From: CAWCGU01 sp963838095
GTDB lineage: Bacteria; Actinomycetota; Thermoleophilia; Solirubrobacterales; 70-9
Length of the DNA: 64,000 nucleotides
Reading direction: 5' to 3'
Assembly (NCBI GenBank): GCA_963838095.1
Contig: CAWIPO010000008.1
Span: 310,001-374,000 of the forward strand
Shown: in pieces, positions 24,193 to 32,024 of the stretch
Numbering within the stretch: the stretch's first letter is position 1
Layout of the letters: each line of letters opens with the position of its first letter
Made by a program: the position numbers and the translations under genes
The notes under the pieces: generated by a model
Databases searched by the model: none
Seen by the model: the letters and a program-made list of their open reading frames with translations, nothing else
What the model was told of the DNA's origin: nothing

Positions 24193-26391
24193 GTGCCAGC
24201 GACCAAGCAGAGTCCACCAGCTCAACTGGACGAGACCCCGCCGCGCTCTCTCGGTGCCGGGGGGGCGCAAGAACGGGCAAGGCTGCTGGCGGCGCCGCTC
24301 CGCGGCTTACCGCGCCCCAGCCGCCTCCAGGCACCACTGCGATCCTTATCCGGCGTCGGCCCAAGGCTCGCCGAAGCCGCCGCGGAGCTCGGTATCGAGA
24401 CGCTCGGCGACCTGCTGCTGCACGTCCCTCACGGCTACCGAGACCGCGCCGACGTGAGACTGCTCGGCGAGCTGCGGACCGGGGAGGAGGCCACCGTTCG
24501 GGTCGAGGTCCGATCGGCGCGGATTCGACCGACGCGGCGGCGCAACCTGCGGATCGTCGAGGCGACCGTCGCGGACGAGTCCGGCCCGGCCAAGGCGGTG
24601 TGGTTCAACCAGGACTGGCTCGCTGAGCGACTCGGCCCCGGAACGCAGATGCTGCTGCACGGCAAGCTCGACCGCCAGGGGCTGCGGGTCTCGGCTCACG
24701 AGATCATCGGAGCCGACGGGTCGACCGGCATCCACACGACCGGGCTGGTGCCCGTCCACTCCGCCTCCGAGGGGCTGCGGGCGCAGCGGATCCGCGACTG
24801 GGCGTGGCAGGCGATTCCGCTTGCCGCCAATGCCATCGAGCCGTTGCCCGCCGAGCTCCGGGCCCGGCGAAATTTTGTCGGCGCCGCCGACGCGCTCGTC
24901 AGCATCCACTTTCCGGATCACCTCGACCAGGCTGAGAGCGCTCGGGAGCGACTCGCTTTCGAGGAGCTGTTCCTGCACCAGGCGGCGCTGACGGCAAGGC
25001 GGCGGGAGCGCGACGACGCCAGACCCGCAATCGCGCTCGGTCAGGACGGAACGCTTGTAACGCCGTGGCTCGAATCGCTGCCGTTCGAGCCCACCGCCGA
25101 CCAGCATCGCGCGATGGACGAGCTCGATGGAGACCTCGGTTCCGGCCGCCCGATGCATCGCCTGCTGATGGGCGAAGTTGGTGCCGGTAAGACCCTCGTC
25201 GCGCTATTCGCGATGCTCCGCGCCGTCGAGTCCGGCTACCAGGGGGCGCTGATGGCTCCGACCGAGACGCTCGCCGAGCAGCACTTCCACACGCTCGAGC
25301 GCCTCGCCCCGCCGATCCCGTTCTCGCTGCTGACCGGCTCCACCCCCGCGAAGCGACGCCGTGACCTGCTCGCCGATCTCGAGACGGGCCAGCTACCGCT
25401 TGTTGTCGGCACCCACGCCCTGATCGAGGACCCGGTGAGCTTCGCGCGCCTGGCGATCGCGGTCGTGGACGAGCAGCATCGCTTCGGTGTCCGCCAGCGC
25501 GCCGCGCTCGATTCCAAGGGGCCGTCGATCGACGGCGTGCGGACCGCACCCCACGCGCTGCACATGACGGCGACGCCGATCCCGCGAACGCTGTCGCTGA
25601 CCGCGTACGGCGATTTGGACGCGAGCGTCCTGCGCGAGCTGCCCGCCGGGCGCCGCCCGGTGAAGACCTGGGTGGTGGGGGAGGAGAAGCGCGCCGGCGC
25701 GTACGAGTTCATCCGCGAGCAGCTGCGCGCCGGCCGCCAGGCCTACGTCGTCTGCCCGCTCGTCACCGAATCCGAGAAGCTCCAGGCAAAGGCCGCCGTC
25801 GCCGAGGGCGAGCGGCTGGCGCGCGGCGAGTTCCGGGACTTCGACGTCTCCATCCTCCACGGTCAGATGCCGTCGGCGGCGAAGCAGGAGGCGATGGAGC
25901 GCTTCGTCTCGGGGACCGCAAACGTGCTCGTGGCGACGAGCGTGATCGAGGTCGGGATCGACGTCGCCAACGCGTCCGTGATGCTGATCGAGGAGGCCGA
26001 CCGCTACGGCCTCTCGCAGTTGCACCAGCTGCGGGGACGGGTGGGAAGGGGAGAGCACGAGAGCCACTGCATCCTCTTCGCCGATCCCGAGTCCGAACGG
26101 GCGCGGACGCGGCTGGACGCGATCGGAAGCGAGAACGACGGCTTCAAGCTCGCCGAGGTGGACCTGGCGCTGCGCGGGGAGGGTGAGATCCTCGGCACCC
26201 GTCAGCACGGCCTGCCGCGCTTCAAGGTGGCCGAGCTGCCGGCGGACGCTCCGTTGCTCACCGAGGCGCGCCGCGAGGTCGTCGACCTGGTGAGGCGGTA
26301 CGGGTCGCTCGAGGCGCCGGAGCTGGGCCCGCTGATGGACGCCGCGAGGGAGCGCTTCGGGGACGAGCGCGAAGAGCAGATCGCGGCGTGA
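24193..26391 (+). CDS. recG: ATP-dependent DNA helicase RecG
   Basis: 732 residues. RecG remodels stalled forks and branch-migrates Holliday-like junctions. The N-terminal wedge/OB domain (LSGVGPRLAEAAAELGIETLGDLLLHVPHGYRD, then an OB fold) is followed by helicase motifs: Walker A MGEVGAGKT at about 325-333, DEQHRFG at about 425, TATPIPRTLSLT, and QLRGRVGRGEHES. The first 45 residues are a poorly conserved Pro/Ala/Arg-rich extension. rsmD and coaD follow by 4-nt overlaps, a classic recG-rsmD-coaD order. Confidence 0.97.
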   Translation: MPATKQSPPAQLDETPPRSLGAGGAQERARLLAAPLRGLPRPSRLQAPLRSLSGVGPRLAEAAAELGIETLGDLLLHVPHGYRDRADVRLLGELRTGEEATVRVEVRSARIRPTRRRNLRIVEATVADESGPAKAVWFNQDWLAERLGPGTQMLLHGKLDRQGLRVSAHEIIGADGSTGIHTTGLVPVHSASEGLRAQRIRDWAWQAIPLAANAIEPLPAELRARRNFVGAADALVSIHFPDHLDQAESARERLAFEELFLHQAALTARRRERDDARPAIALGQDGTLVTPWLESLPFEPTADQHRAMDELDGDLGSGRPMHRLLMGEVGAGKTLVALFAMLRAVESGYQGALMAPTETLAEQHFHTLERLAPPIPFSLLTGSTPAKRRRDLLADLETGQLPLVVGTHALIEDPVSFARLAIAVVDEQHRFGVRQRAALDSKGPSIDGVRTAPHALHMTATPIPRTLSLTAYGDLDASVLRELPAGRRPVKTWVVGEEKRAGAYEFIREQLRAGRQAYVVCPLVTESEKLQAKAAVAEGERLARGEFRDFDVSILHGQMPSAAKQEAMERFVSGTANVLVATSVIEVGIDVANASVMLIEEADRYGLSQLHQLRGRVGRGEHESHCILFADPESERARTRLDAIGSENDGFKLAEVDLALRGEGEILGTRQHGLPRFKVAELPADAPLLTEARREVVDLVRRYGSLEAPELGPLMDAARERFGDEREEQIAA

Positions 26392-26915
26392 GGGTCGTAG
26401 CCGGAGAGCTCGGGGGCCGACGGCTGAAGTCGCCGGGTCGCAGCGTCGACGTGCGGCCGACATCCGATCGCGTTCGCGAGGCGCTCTTCTCGATCCTCGG
26501 AGATGTCGGCGGCGCTCGGGCCCTCGATCTCTTCTGCGGGACCGGCGCGCTCGGCATCGAGGCAATCTCGCGCGGAGCGGCCGAGGCGACGCTGGTCGAC
26601 ACCCACACCTCCCTTGCCCGCCGTAACGTCCGCGAGCTCGGCCTGGAGGACCGTTGCCAAGTCGTCCGAGCCGACGTCCTGCGCTTCCTGGGCTCCAGCC
26701 GCGAACGCTACGACCTCGTGTTCTGCGACCCCCCATATAGACTCGCCGCCCGTCTTGAGGCCGACCTTTCAAAGCTCATCCCTGGGTGCCTGCTTCCTGG
26801 CGCCCGCCTCGTGCTCGAAAGCGACAAGCGCACTCCGATGACGCTCGAATTGCCGCTCTCGCTCGAGCGCACCTACGGCGACACGCTGGTCCGCATCTAC
26901 GAGGCAGCGCGATGA
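26388..26915 (+). CDS. rsmD: 16S rRNA (guanine-966-N2)-methyltransferase RsmD
   Basis: 175 residues from GTG at 26388 (GTGA overlap with recG). MRVVAGELGGRRLKSP and RPTSDRVREALFSIL are the usual N-terminal RNA-binding signature. The SAM loop is LDLFCGTGALGIEAISRGA and the catalytic DPPY is at about 114-118 (FCDPPYRLA). It modifies G966 of 16S rRNA in the P-site region. The stop overlaps coaD (ATGA). Confidence 0.95.
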   Translation: MRVVAGELGGRRLKSPGRSVDVRPTSDRVREALFSILGDVGGARALDLFCGTGALGIEAISRGAAEATLVDTHTSLARRNVRELGLEDRCQVVRADVLRFLGSSRERYDLVFCDPPYRLAARLEADLSKLIPGCLLPGARLVLESDKRTPMTLELPLSLERTYGDTLVRIYEAAR

Positions 26916-27409
26916 CGAACGGGCGGATCGCCGTCTGCCCGGGCAGCTACGACCCGGTCACCAACGGCCACGTGGACATCATCACTCGAGCCTCCCGGGT
27001 CTTCGAGCGGCTGGTCGTCGGCGTGGTCAACGTGCAGGTTCGAAAGCAGGCGCCGCTGTTCGACGCCGAAGAGCGCAGGGCGTTCCTGGAATCGGCCACC
27101 GCAAAGCTGCCCAACGTCGAGATCGCGATCTTCTCCAACCTGCTCGTCGAGTTCGCCCGCGATCAGGGGGCGGGAGCGATCGTCAAGGGCCTGCGGGCGA
27201 TCTCCGATTTCGAGTACGAGTTCGAGATGAACCAGCTCAACCGTAAGCTTGCACCTGAGATCGAGAGTGTTTACATCATCGCCTCCCCGAATTACAGCTT
27301 TCTCTCCTCGACGGGGGTGAAGGAGATGGCGACGTTCGGCGGCGATGTCTCCGATCTCGTGCCTGACGGCGTCGCAACGGCGCTTGCAGAACGCGTTTCG
27401 CACCCATAG
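26912..27409 (+). CDS. coaD: Pantetheine-phosphate adenylyltransferase
   Basis: 165 residues, overlapping rsmD by 4 nt. It adenylates 4'-phosphopantetheine, the penultimate step of coenzyme A synthesis. Nucleotidyltransferase motif: CPGSYDPVTNGHVDI with the T/HxGH-type NGH; also VKGLRAISDFEYE, MNQLNRKL and SFLSSTGVKEMA. A longer frame from 26786 exists but lies inside rsmD and is not supported. Confidence 0.97.
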   Translation: MTNGRIAVCPGSYDPVTNGHVDIITRASRVFERLVVGVVNVQVRKQAPLFDAEERRAFLESATAKLPNVEIAIFSNLLVEFARDQGAGAIVKGLRAISDFEYEFEMNQLNRKLAPEIESVYIIASPNYSFLSSTGVKEMATFGGDVSDLVPDGVATALAERVSHP

Positions 27410-27521
27410 CCGATCCCGCTCTCCAGTCACGCTTGAGGGTGGGCAGGAGCTTGCAGCCCAGCGGCGAAGCACACCCTGCCGTCTTTCGCGTTAACACAGT
27501 GCGTAAGCTTCCCCGGAGCCA

Positions 27522-27989
27522 ATGGACGTTCTCGTCCTCATAGACAAGCTCGACGATCTGATTCACAACGCGCGGCCCGTTCCGCTCACCGATCAGGTGC
27601 GCGTGGACCGCGAGGAGATCTACGACCTGCTCGATCAGATGCGGGCGACGATCCCCGAGGAGATCAAGCAGGCGCGCTGGATCGTCAAGGAGCGCCAGGA
27701 GATGCTGGCTGAGGCCAAGCGCGAGGCCGAGCGCATCGTCAAGGAGGCGCGCGAGCAGCAGGCGCAGCTGATCTCCGATCAGGAGGTCTACAAGCAGGCC
27801 GAGCGCGCCGCCGAGGAGATCATCGAGGACGCGCGCGAGACCGAGCGCCAGATCCGCTTGGGCGCCGAGGACTACGCCGACGAGATCCTCTCCACCCTCG
27901 AGGTCAACCTCGAGAAGTTCCTCGCCGCCGTTCGCCGCGGCCGCGACCGCCTCGCCGGGCGCGAGGAAGAGCCGGCAGAAGTCGGCTAG
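27522..27989 (+). CDS. SepIVA/DivIVA-like coiled-coil protein
   Basis: 155 residues. A short N-terminal segment (VLVLIDKLDDLIHNARPVPLTDQVRVDREEIYDLLDQMR) is followed by a long charged heptad region (about 45-140). In mycobacteria the similar protein SepIVA organises intracellular membrane domains and septation. The name here is by resemblance. A TAAGCT hexamer at 27504-27509 and GGAG close to the ATG suggest its own promoter with a short leader. The 112-nt gap after coaD shows no strong hairpin. Confidence 0.75.
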   Translation: MDVLVLIDKLDDLIHNARPVPLTDQVRVDREEIYDLLDQMRATIPEEIKQARWIVKERQEMLAEAKREAERIVKEAREQQAQLISDQEVYKQAERAAEEIIEDARETERQIRLGAEDYADEILSTLEVNLEKFLAAVRRGRDRLAGREEEPAEVG

Positions 27990-28000
27990 CCGGCGCTCCG

Positions 28001-28846
28001 CTGACCGCTTCCGCGCACGAAGGCACCTTCAGCGGCGCCGAAGGCGTCGAGATTTTCTGGCAGGCGTGGAAGGTGGGGCGCCCGCGAGCGACGATCGTGC
28101 TCGCACACGGCGTCTCGGAGCACTCGGCCCGCTATGCGCACGTCGCCGCCGGGCTGAATGCGCGCGGCTACTCCCTGTGGGCGCTCGACCATCGCGGGCA
28201 CGGCCGCTCAGGCGGCCGCAGGGCGTTCGTCGAGCGCTTCGAGCAGCTCACCGGCGACCTCGACCAGCTGATCGACCTCGCTGCAGACGAGCTTCCCGAC
28301 CCGAAGCCGGTGCTGATGGGCCACAGCATGGGCGGTGCGGTCGCGGTCGGCTATGCGATTCGCAACCCGCAGAAGATTTCGGCGCTCGTCCTCTCGAACC
28401 CCGTAGCGTCGATCGAGACGGCCGCCGGCGCGGTGCTAGCTGGGCGGCTGCTGTCGCGGATCGCGCCCGGCGTCGGCGTCTACTCGGTTGACCCCGACGG
28501 CATCAGCCGCGACGCCGAGGAGGTCCGGAAGTACGTCGAGGACCCGCTCAACTTCCACGGCAAGCTCCCGGCGCGCACTGCGGCCGAGATCGGAAACGAG
28601 GTCGCGACCTTCCCCGAGCGGGCGGCCGAGATCAAGGTGCCGGTGCTGATCATGTACTCGACCACCGACCCGATCGTCGCCGCGTCCGGCAGCGAGATGC
28701 TCGCCGAGCGCGTCGGATCCGACGACGTCACGATCCGCAACTGGGAGGGCCTTCGCCACGAGATCCTGAACGAGCCCGAGCGCGACCAGGTGATCGCCGA
28801 GATCGCGGACTGGCTCGACGAGAGAACAAACAATCGAGGTGCGTGA
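28001..28846 (+). CDS. Alpha/beta hydrolase, monoacylglycerol lipase-like
   Basis: 281 residues if translation starts at CTG 28001. The GTG at 28073 begins too late: residues from HEGTFSGAEGVEIFWQAW, which are conserved in the family, lie upstream in the same frame, with no ATG, GTG or TTG before the preceding gene. The hydrolase has the nucleophile elbow GHSMGG at about 107, oxyanion HGVSEHSARY, an Asp in STTDPIV (about 223) and His in LRHEIL (about 252). These proteins hydrolyse monoacylglycerols or other fatty esters. It begins 11 nt after the SepIVA-like gene and is coupled to the next gene (TGATG). Confidence 0.85.
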   Translation: MTASAHEGTFSGAEGVEIFWQAWKVGRPRATIVLAHGVSEHSARYAHVAAGLNARGYSLWALDHRGHGRSGGRRAFVERFEQLTGDLDQLIDLAADELPDPKPVLMGHSMGGAVAVGYAIRNPQKISALVLSNPVASIETAAGAVLAGRLLSRIAPGVGVYSVDPDGISRDAEEVRKYVEDPLNFHGKLPARTAAEIGNEVATFPERAAEIKVPVLIMYSTTDPIVAASGSEMLAERVGSDDVTIRNWEGLRHEILNEPERDQVIAEIADWLDERTNNRGA

Positions 28847-29562
28847 TGAGCAATCCGAGCGAACGCTGGTTCAACGACGACGAGCTGCGCGAGATGTCGC
28901 GGCCGACGATGGAGCGCGCGATCGAGGCGATCGATCACGGCGAAACCGAGGAGGCGAAGCGGCTGTGCGAGGAGATGAAGCACGAGTCCCAGTTCATGCA
29001 CGACCTGCTCGTCGACGGAGTCGCCGGCCTGATCTCCTTCGTCAAGGATCGGCTCGGCGACCCAGGCGTCGCCGACGCCTGGGAGCACAGCCTCGAGCGC
29101 AGCTGGAAGCGACCCGTGGAGACGATCGCGAAGTCCGACCGAAAGCAGATCGCGAAAGCGCTGGCCGCGACATGGCGCGCGCACTCGACCAGCGGCGTCG
29201 GCCCGAGCCCGGGCGCGTTCGAGATCGCCGAGGATGACGAGAAGCTGACGTTCACGATGAACCCATGTGGCTCCGGGCAGCGCCTGTGGCGCAACCGCCG
29301 CTATGGACCCGACGGCTTCGGCGTCACCGACGAGGCGCACGACTGGAGCTATGGGCGAGAAGGCTTCCCCCTGTACTGCACGCATTGCGCGTTCATGAAC
29401 GAGACCCTGCCGATCCGCTGGATCGGCTACCCGGTTTACCCCTCGGACCCGCCCGACGACTTCGACCGCGACCCGTGCACGTGGTACTGGTACAAGGACC
29501 CGGCGGACATCCCGGACCGCCATTTCGCCCGGTATGGGTCTAGTCGCGCTGAGAGCCAGTGA
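28846..29562 (+). CDS. Conserved cysteine-containing protein of unknown function
   Basis: 238 residues, ATG overlapping the lipase stop by one base. The N-terminal half is helical and acidic (MERAIEAIDHGETEEAKRLCEEMKHE). The C-terminal half is rich in aromatic residues and cysteines: MNPCGSGQRLWR, LYCTHCAFMNE, DPCTWYWYKDPADIP. The CxxC plus two further cysteines and a nearby His look like a metal site. I do not recognise a named family. The context (lipase, phosphotransferase, crotonase, an SDR relic) suggests lipid or acyl-CoA catabolism. Its last 23 nt overlap an antisense SDR remnant. Confidence 0.75.
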   Translation: MSNPSERWFNDDELREMSRPTMERAIEAIDHGETEEAKRLCEEMKHESQFMHDLLVDGVAGLISFVKDRLGDPGVADAWEHSLERSWKRPVETIAKSDRKQIAKALAATWRAHSTSGVGPSPGAFEIAEDDEKLTFTMNPCGSGQRLWRNRRYGPDGFGVTDEAHDWSYGREGFPLYCTHCAFMNETLPIRWIGYPVYPSDPPDDFDRDPCTWYWYKDPADIPDRHFARYGSSRAESQ

Positions 29563-29696
29563 GCGAGAAGGTATTCAGCGAGACGCCCCCGTCGATTCCG
29601 ATCACCTCGCCGGTGATGTAGCCGGCCACCTCAGACGACGGCGATCGCGGCGGCGATTCCACGCGCGGCCCCAGTGACAAGCGCTCGCCGGCTCAT
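29540..29696 (-). pseudogene. Collapsed short-chain dehydrogenase/reductase gene
   Basis: On the minus strand, ATG at 29696 opens MSRRALVTGAARGIAAAIA, the N-terminal NAD(P)-binding signature of FabG-like SDRs, then runs into TGA within four codons. Directly after that point, in another frame, the strand encodes SEVAGYITGEVIGIDGG and then VSLNTFSLTGSQRD with a stop at 29540-29542. This is the typical SDR C terminus. About 20 N-terminal and 32 C-terminal codons survive; the roughly 200 codons between them are gone, and the frame is shifted. It is a recent-looking internal deletion, since both ends are still well conserved. Confidence 0.8.
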
Positions 29697-29734
29697 TGCC
29701 GCCGCGATGCTATGTGGATAGCCTCGCGGCGGCG

Positions 29735-30745
29735 ATGCCGGAGGCCGAGGAGCAACTCAGCGCGGGGGCACTCCGCGACGGCGTGCGGGAAGTGCTCGCG
29801 GAGGTCGAGGGCACCGAACCGGCTGAGCTCGTGTTGAAGCTGATTCCCGGCGGCGCCTCCCGCGAGACCATTCTGGTCGACGCCGTCGAGGAGCGTTATG
29901 TGCTTCGCCGCGACCCGCCGGGCGCGGGGTCATTCACGTCGCTGAGCACGGAGACTGAGATCGTGAAGGCGGCGGCGGCGGCGGGGGTGCCCGTTGCCGC
30001 GCCGCTCGCTTTCGAGCCGGAGGGAGGGCGCTTCGAGAGCGCCGGCTACCTGATGCGGCGCATCGAAGGCGAGTCCGTCGCGCCGCGAATCCTTCGCCGC
30101 GACGTCTTCGCGATTGCCCGCGAGCGACTTCCAGGGCAACTCGCCGAGGCCCTCGCGAGCGTCCACTCAGTCGACACGGCGGTGCTCGAGGATCTGCCTG
30201 ATGCAGGCGAGAACCCCGCGATCGCCGCATGCGAGTTCTGGGAGCGGGCGCTGGACGATGTCGGCGAGCCGTTGCCTGCGACCGAGGCCGGGCTGCGCTG
30301 GCTGCGGCTGAACGCTCCGCCGCCGCCGGAGCGCATTGCGCTCGTCCACGGCGACTTCCGGCTCGGCAACTTCATCGTCGACTCCGACGGTCTCGCCGCC
30401 GTGATCGACTGGGAGCTGTGTCACCTCGGCGATCCGGCCGAGGACATCGGATGGCTGTGCATCCGCTCGTGGCGATTCGGCAACGACGCCCTGCCGGTTG
30501 CGGGTGTCGGAACCCTGGAGGGCTTCCTCGACTCCTACGAGGAGGCGGGCGGCACCCGCCCGGACGCCGAGCGCCTGCGGTGGTGGGAGGCGATGGGAAA
30601 CGCCAAGTGGGCGGTGATCTGCGCCCGCCAGACGCACGACCACCTCTCCGGATCCCGCCGCAGCGCCGAGTTGGCCTCGCTCGGCCGCCGGATCTGCGAG
30701 CCCGAGTGGGACCTGCTTCAACTGATTCCGGCTGGTGAAGCCTGA
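29735..30745 (+). CDS. APH-fold phosphotransferase (acyl-CoA dehydrogenase-associated type)
   Basis: 336 residues from ATG at 29735. A TTG at 29696 is in frame but less likely. Kinase-fold motifs: LVHGDFRLGNFIVD at about 203-216 (catalytic Asp and Asn) and IDWELCHLGDPAEDIGW at about 222-238 (metal Asp). An ATP-binding RYVLRRDPP lies near residue 55. Paralogues of this type occur beside or fused to acyl-CoA dehydrogenases and are not antibiotic-resistance enzymes. The substrate is unknown. The start is divergent from the SDR relic, and its stop overlaps the DUF6285 gene (TGATG). Confidence 0.85.
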   Translation: MPEAEEQLSAGALRDGVREVLAEVEGTEPAELVLKLIPGGASRETILVDAVEERYVLRRDPPGAGSFTSLSTETEIVKAAAAAGVPVAAPLAFEPEGGRFESAGYLMRRIEGESVAPRILRRDVFAIARERLPGQLAEALASVHSVDTAVLEDLPDAGENPAIAACEFWERALDDVGEPLPATEAGLRWLRLNAPPPPERIALVHGDFRLGNFIVDSDGLAAVIDWELCHLGDPAEDIGWLCIRSWRFGNDALPVAGVGTLEGFLDSYEEAGGTRPDAERLRWWEAMGNAKWAVICARQTHDHLSGSRRSAELASLGRRICEPEWDLLQLIPAGEA

Positions 30746-31125
30746 TGCAGGATCGACCCACAGCCCCCGAGCTGCTGGAGGCCCTCGCCGAGTACCTATA
30801 CGCCGAGCTTCGCCCGCACGTCCCGCCCGAGCAGCGGTTCAAGACCCTGGTGGCGGCGAATGTGTGCGCGGTGGTGGCGCGGGAGATCAGGGCAGGCGCG
30901 GAGGCATCGCTCGAGGACGTGGCGCTGTTTCGGTCGATCCTGGAGGTGGATGGATCGGCCCCGGTGCCCGAGCAGGCCGAGGCCGAGGCGCGCGAGGCAG
31001 CGCGCGAGCTCTCCGTGTTCATTCGCCGCGGGGACTTGGACGGCAGCATCGAGGAGGTGGCATCGAGGCTTCGCGAGCACGTAAAGCGCAAGCTCGAGAT
31101 CGCGCGTCCTGGCTACGCGCAATGA
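30745..31125 (+). CDS. DUF6285 protein
   Basis: 126 residues, all helical and acidic: PTAPELLEALAEYLYAELRPHVPPEQRFKTLVAANVCAVVARE. This matches DUF6285, which regularly follows an APH-type phosphotransferase, as here. It probably acts as a partner or accessory subunit of that kinase. The pair is translationally coupled by a one-base overlap. No catalytic residues are seen. The 4-nt gap to the convergent crotonase stop leaves no room for a separate terminator. Confidence 0.8.
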   Translation: MQDRPTAPELLEALAEYLYAELRPHVPPEQRFKTLVAANVCAVVAREIRAGAEASLEDVALFRSILEVDGSAPVPEQAEAEAREAARELSVFIRRGDLDGSIEEVASRLREHVKRKLEIARPGYAQ

Positions 31126-31129
31126 GGCT

Positions 31130-31942
31130 CTATTCGAGTCCCGTCTCGTGGCTCCCGGCTCGCCCCGCATCGCTCTTCTCGTAGAACCGCTCCAGCAACG
31201 CCGCCGTCTCCTCCGGGTCGGCACATGTGTACGCGTTCCACGCCTCGGCGCGGAGCTGGAAGTCCAGTGGCTGCCCGATCACGTCGAGGATCGTCTGCTT
31301 GGCCGAGCGCACGGCGCGCTGGGAGTTGCGAAGGATCTGACGGGCGACGGTTTCGGCTTCCTCCATTAGGCGATCGTGCGGGACGACCTTCGAGACCAGG
31401 TTCCACTCCTTCGCCTGTTGCGCGTCGATCGGCTCCGCGGTGAGCAGCATCTGCATCGCCACGCTGACGCCCGCTGCGTTCACGAGCCGAACCAGTCCGC
31501 CGTCGCCGTGATGAAAGCCGCGCCGGGCTTCGAAGGAGCCGAACATCGCCCGTTCCGAGGCGATGCGGATGTCGCACGCGAGCGCCGTCTCGAACCCTCC
31601 CGCCAGCGCCCAGCCGTTCACGGCGGCGATAATCGGTTTCGGGATCCGGTGCATGCCGCGCGTGAAGCCGTTCAGTCCCAGCTCGGCGATCTCGCGGATC
31701 CGCGCCGGCGATGCGTTGCCGATGATCGGCGGGATATACGTCTTCAGGTCTGCCCCGGCGCAGAAGGCGTCGTCCCCGGCGCCGGTGAGGATCGCCACGT
31801 CGACCGAGTCGTCGTCGCGGAAGTCCTCCCAGGTTTCGATCATCGCCCGGTGGACGTCGGGGTCGATCGCGTTGCGTGCCTGAGGCCGGTTGATCGTCAC
31901 CCAGGCGATCCGATCGCCCTTCTCATACCGAAGTTTGTCCAT
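31130..31942 (-). CDS. Enoyl-CoA hydratase/isomerase family protein
   Basis: 270 residues. Crotonase fold: ITINRPQARNAID-type N terminus, oxyanion-hole GAGDDAFCAGADLK, NGWALAGGFETALACDIRIAS carrying the first catalytic-type Glu, and FEARRGFHHGDGGLVRL where the second Glu position is kept. It has an unusually strong ribosome binding site for this window (GGAGGAGG, 5 nt before the ATG), so it is probably well translated from a leadered message. It likely hydrates an enoyl-CoA in fatty-acid or related breakdown. The exact substrate is open. Confidence 0.88.
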   Translation of the reverse strand: MDKLRYEKGDRIAWVTINRPQARNAIDPDVHRAMIETWEDFRDDDSVDVAILTGAGDDAFCAGADLKTYIPPIIGNASPARIREIAELGLNGFTRGMHRIPKPIIAAVNGWALAGGFETALACDIRIASERAMFGSFEARRGFHHGDGGLVRLVNAAGVSVAMQMLLTAEPIDAQQAKEWNLVSKVVPHDRLMEEAETVARQILRNSQRAVRSAKQTILDVIGQPLDFQLRAEAWNAYTCADPEETAALLERFYEKSDAGRAGSHETGLE

Positions 31943-31994
31943 TTTTCCTCCTCCTTCTGGTGCGGGGGTTCATGGCCACCGATGGCAGGGATGT

Positions 31995-32024
31995 CACCCA
32001 GCGTATGGGTGGCTGGTGTCAGCC
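31995..32024 (+). promoter_or_regulatory. Two small tandem hairpins before the secreted glycosidase start codon
   Basis: Stem CACCCA/TGGGTG (31995-32000 with 32006-32011) is followed at once by GGCTG/CAGCC (32011-32015 with 32020-32024), which touches the ATG at 32025. They share one base, so they may be alternatives. They could limit ribosome access; chance formation in GC-rich DNA is possible. Confidence 0.35.

Noticed and set aside
29735..30745. Aminoglycoside resistance gene
   Set aside because: The APH fold is shared by many kinases. The DUF6285 partner and lipid context indicate a metabolic role.
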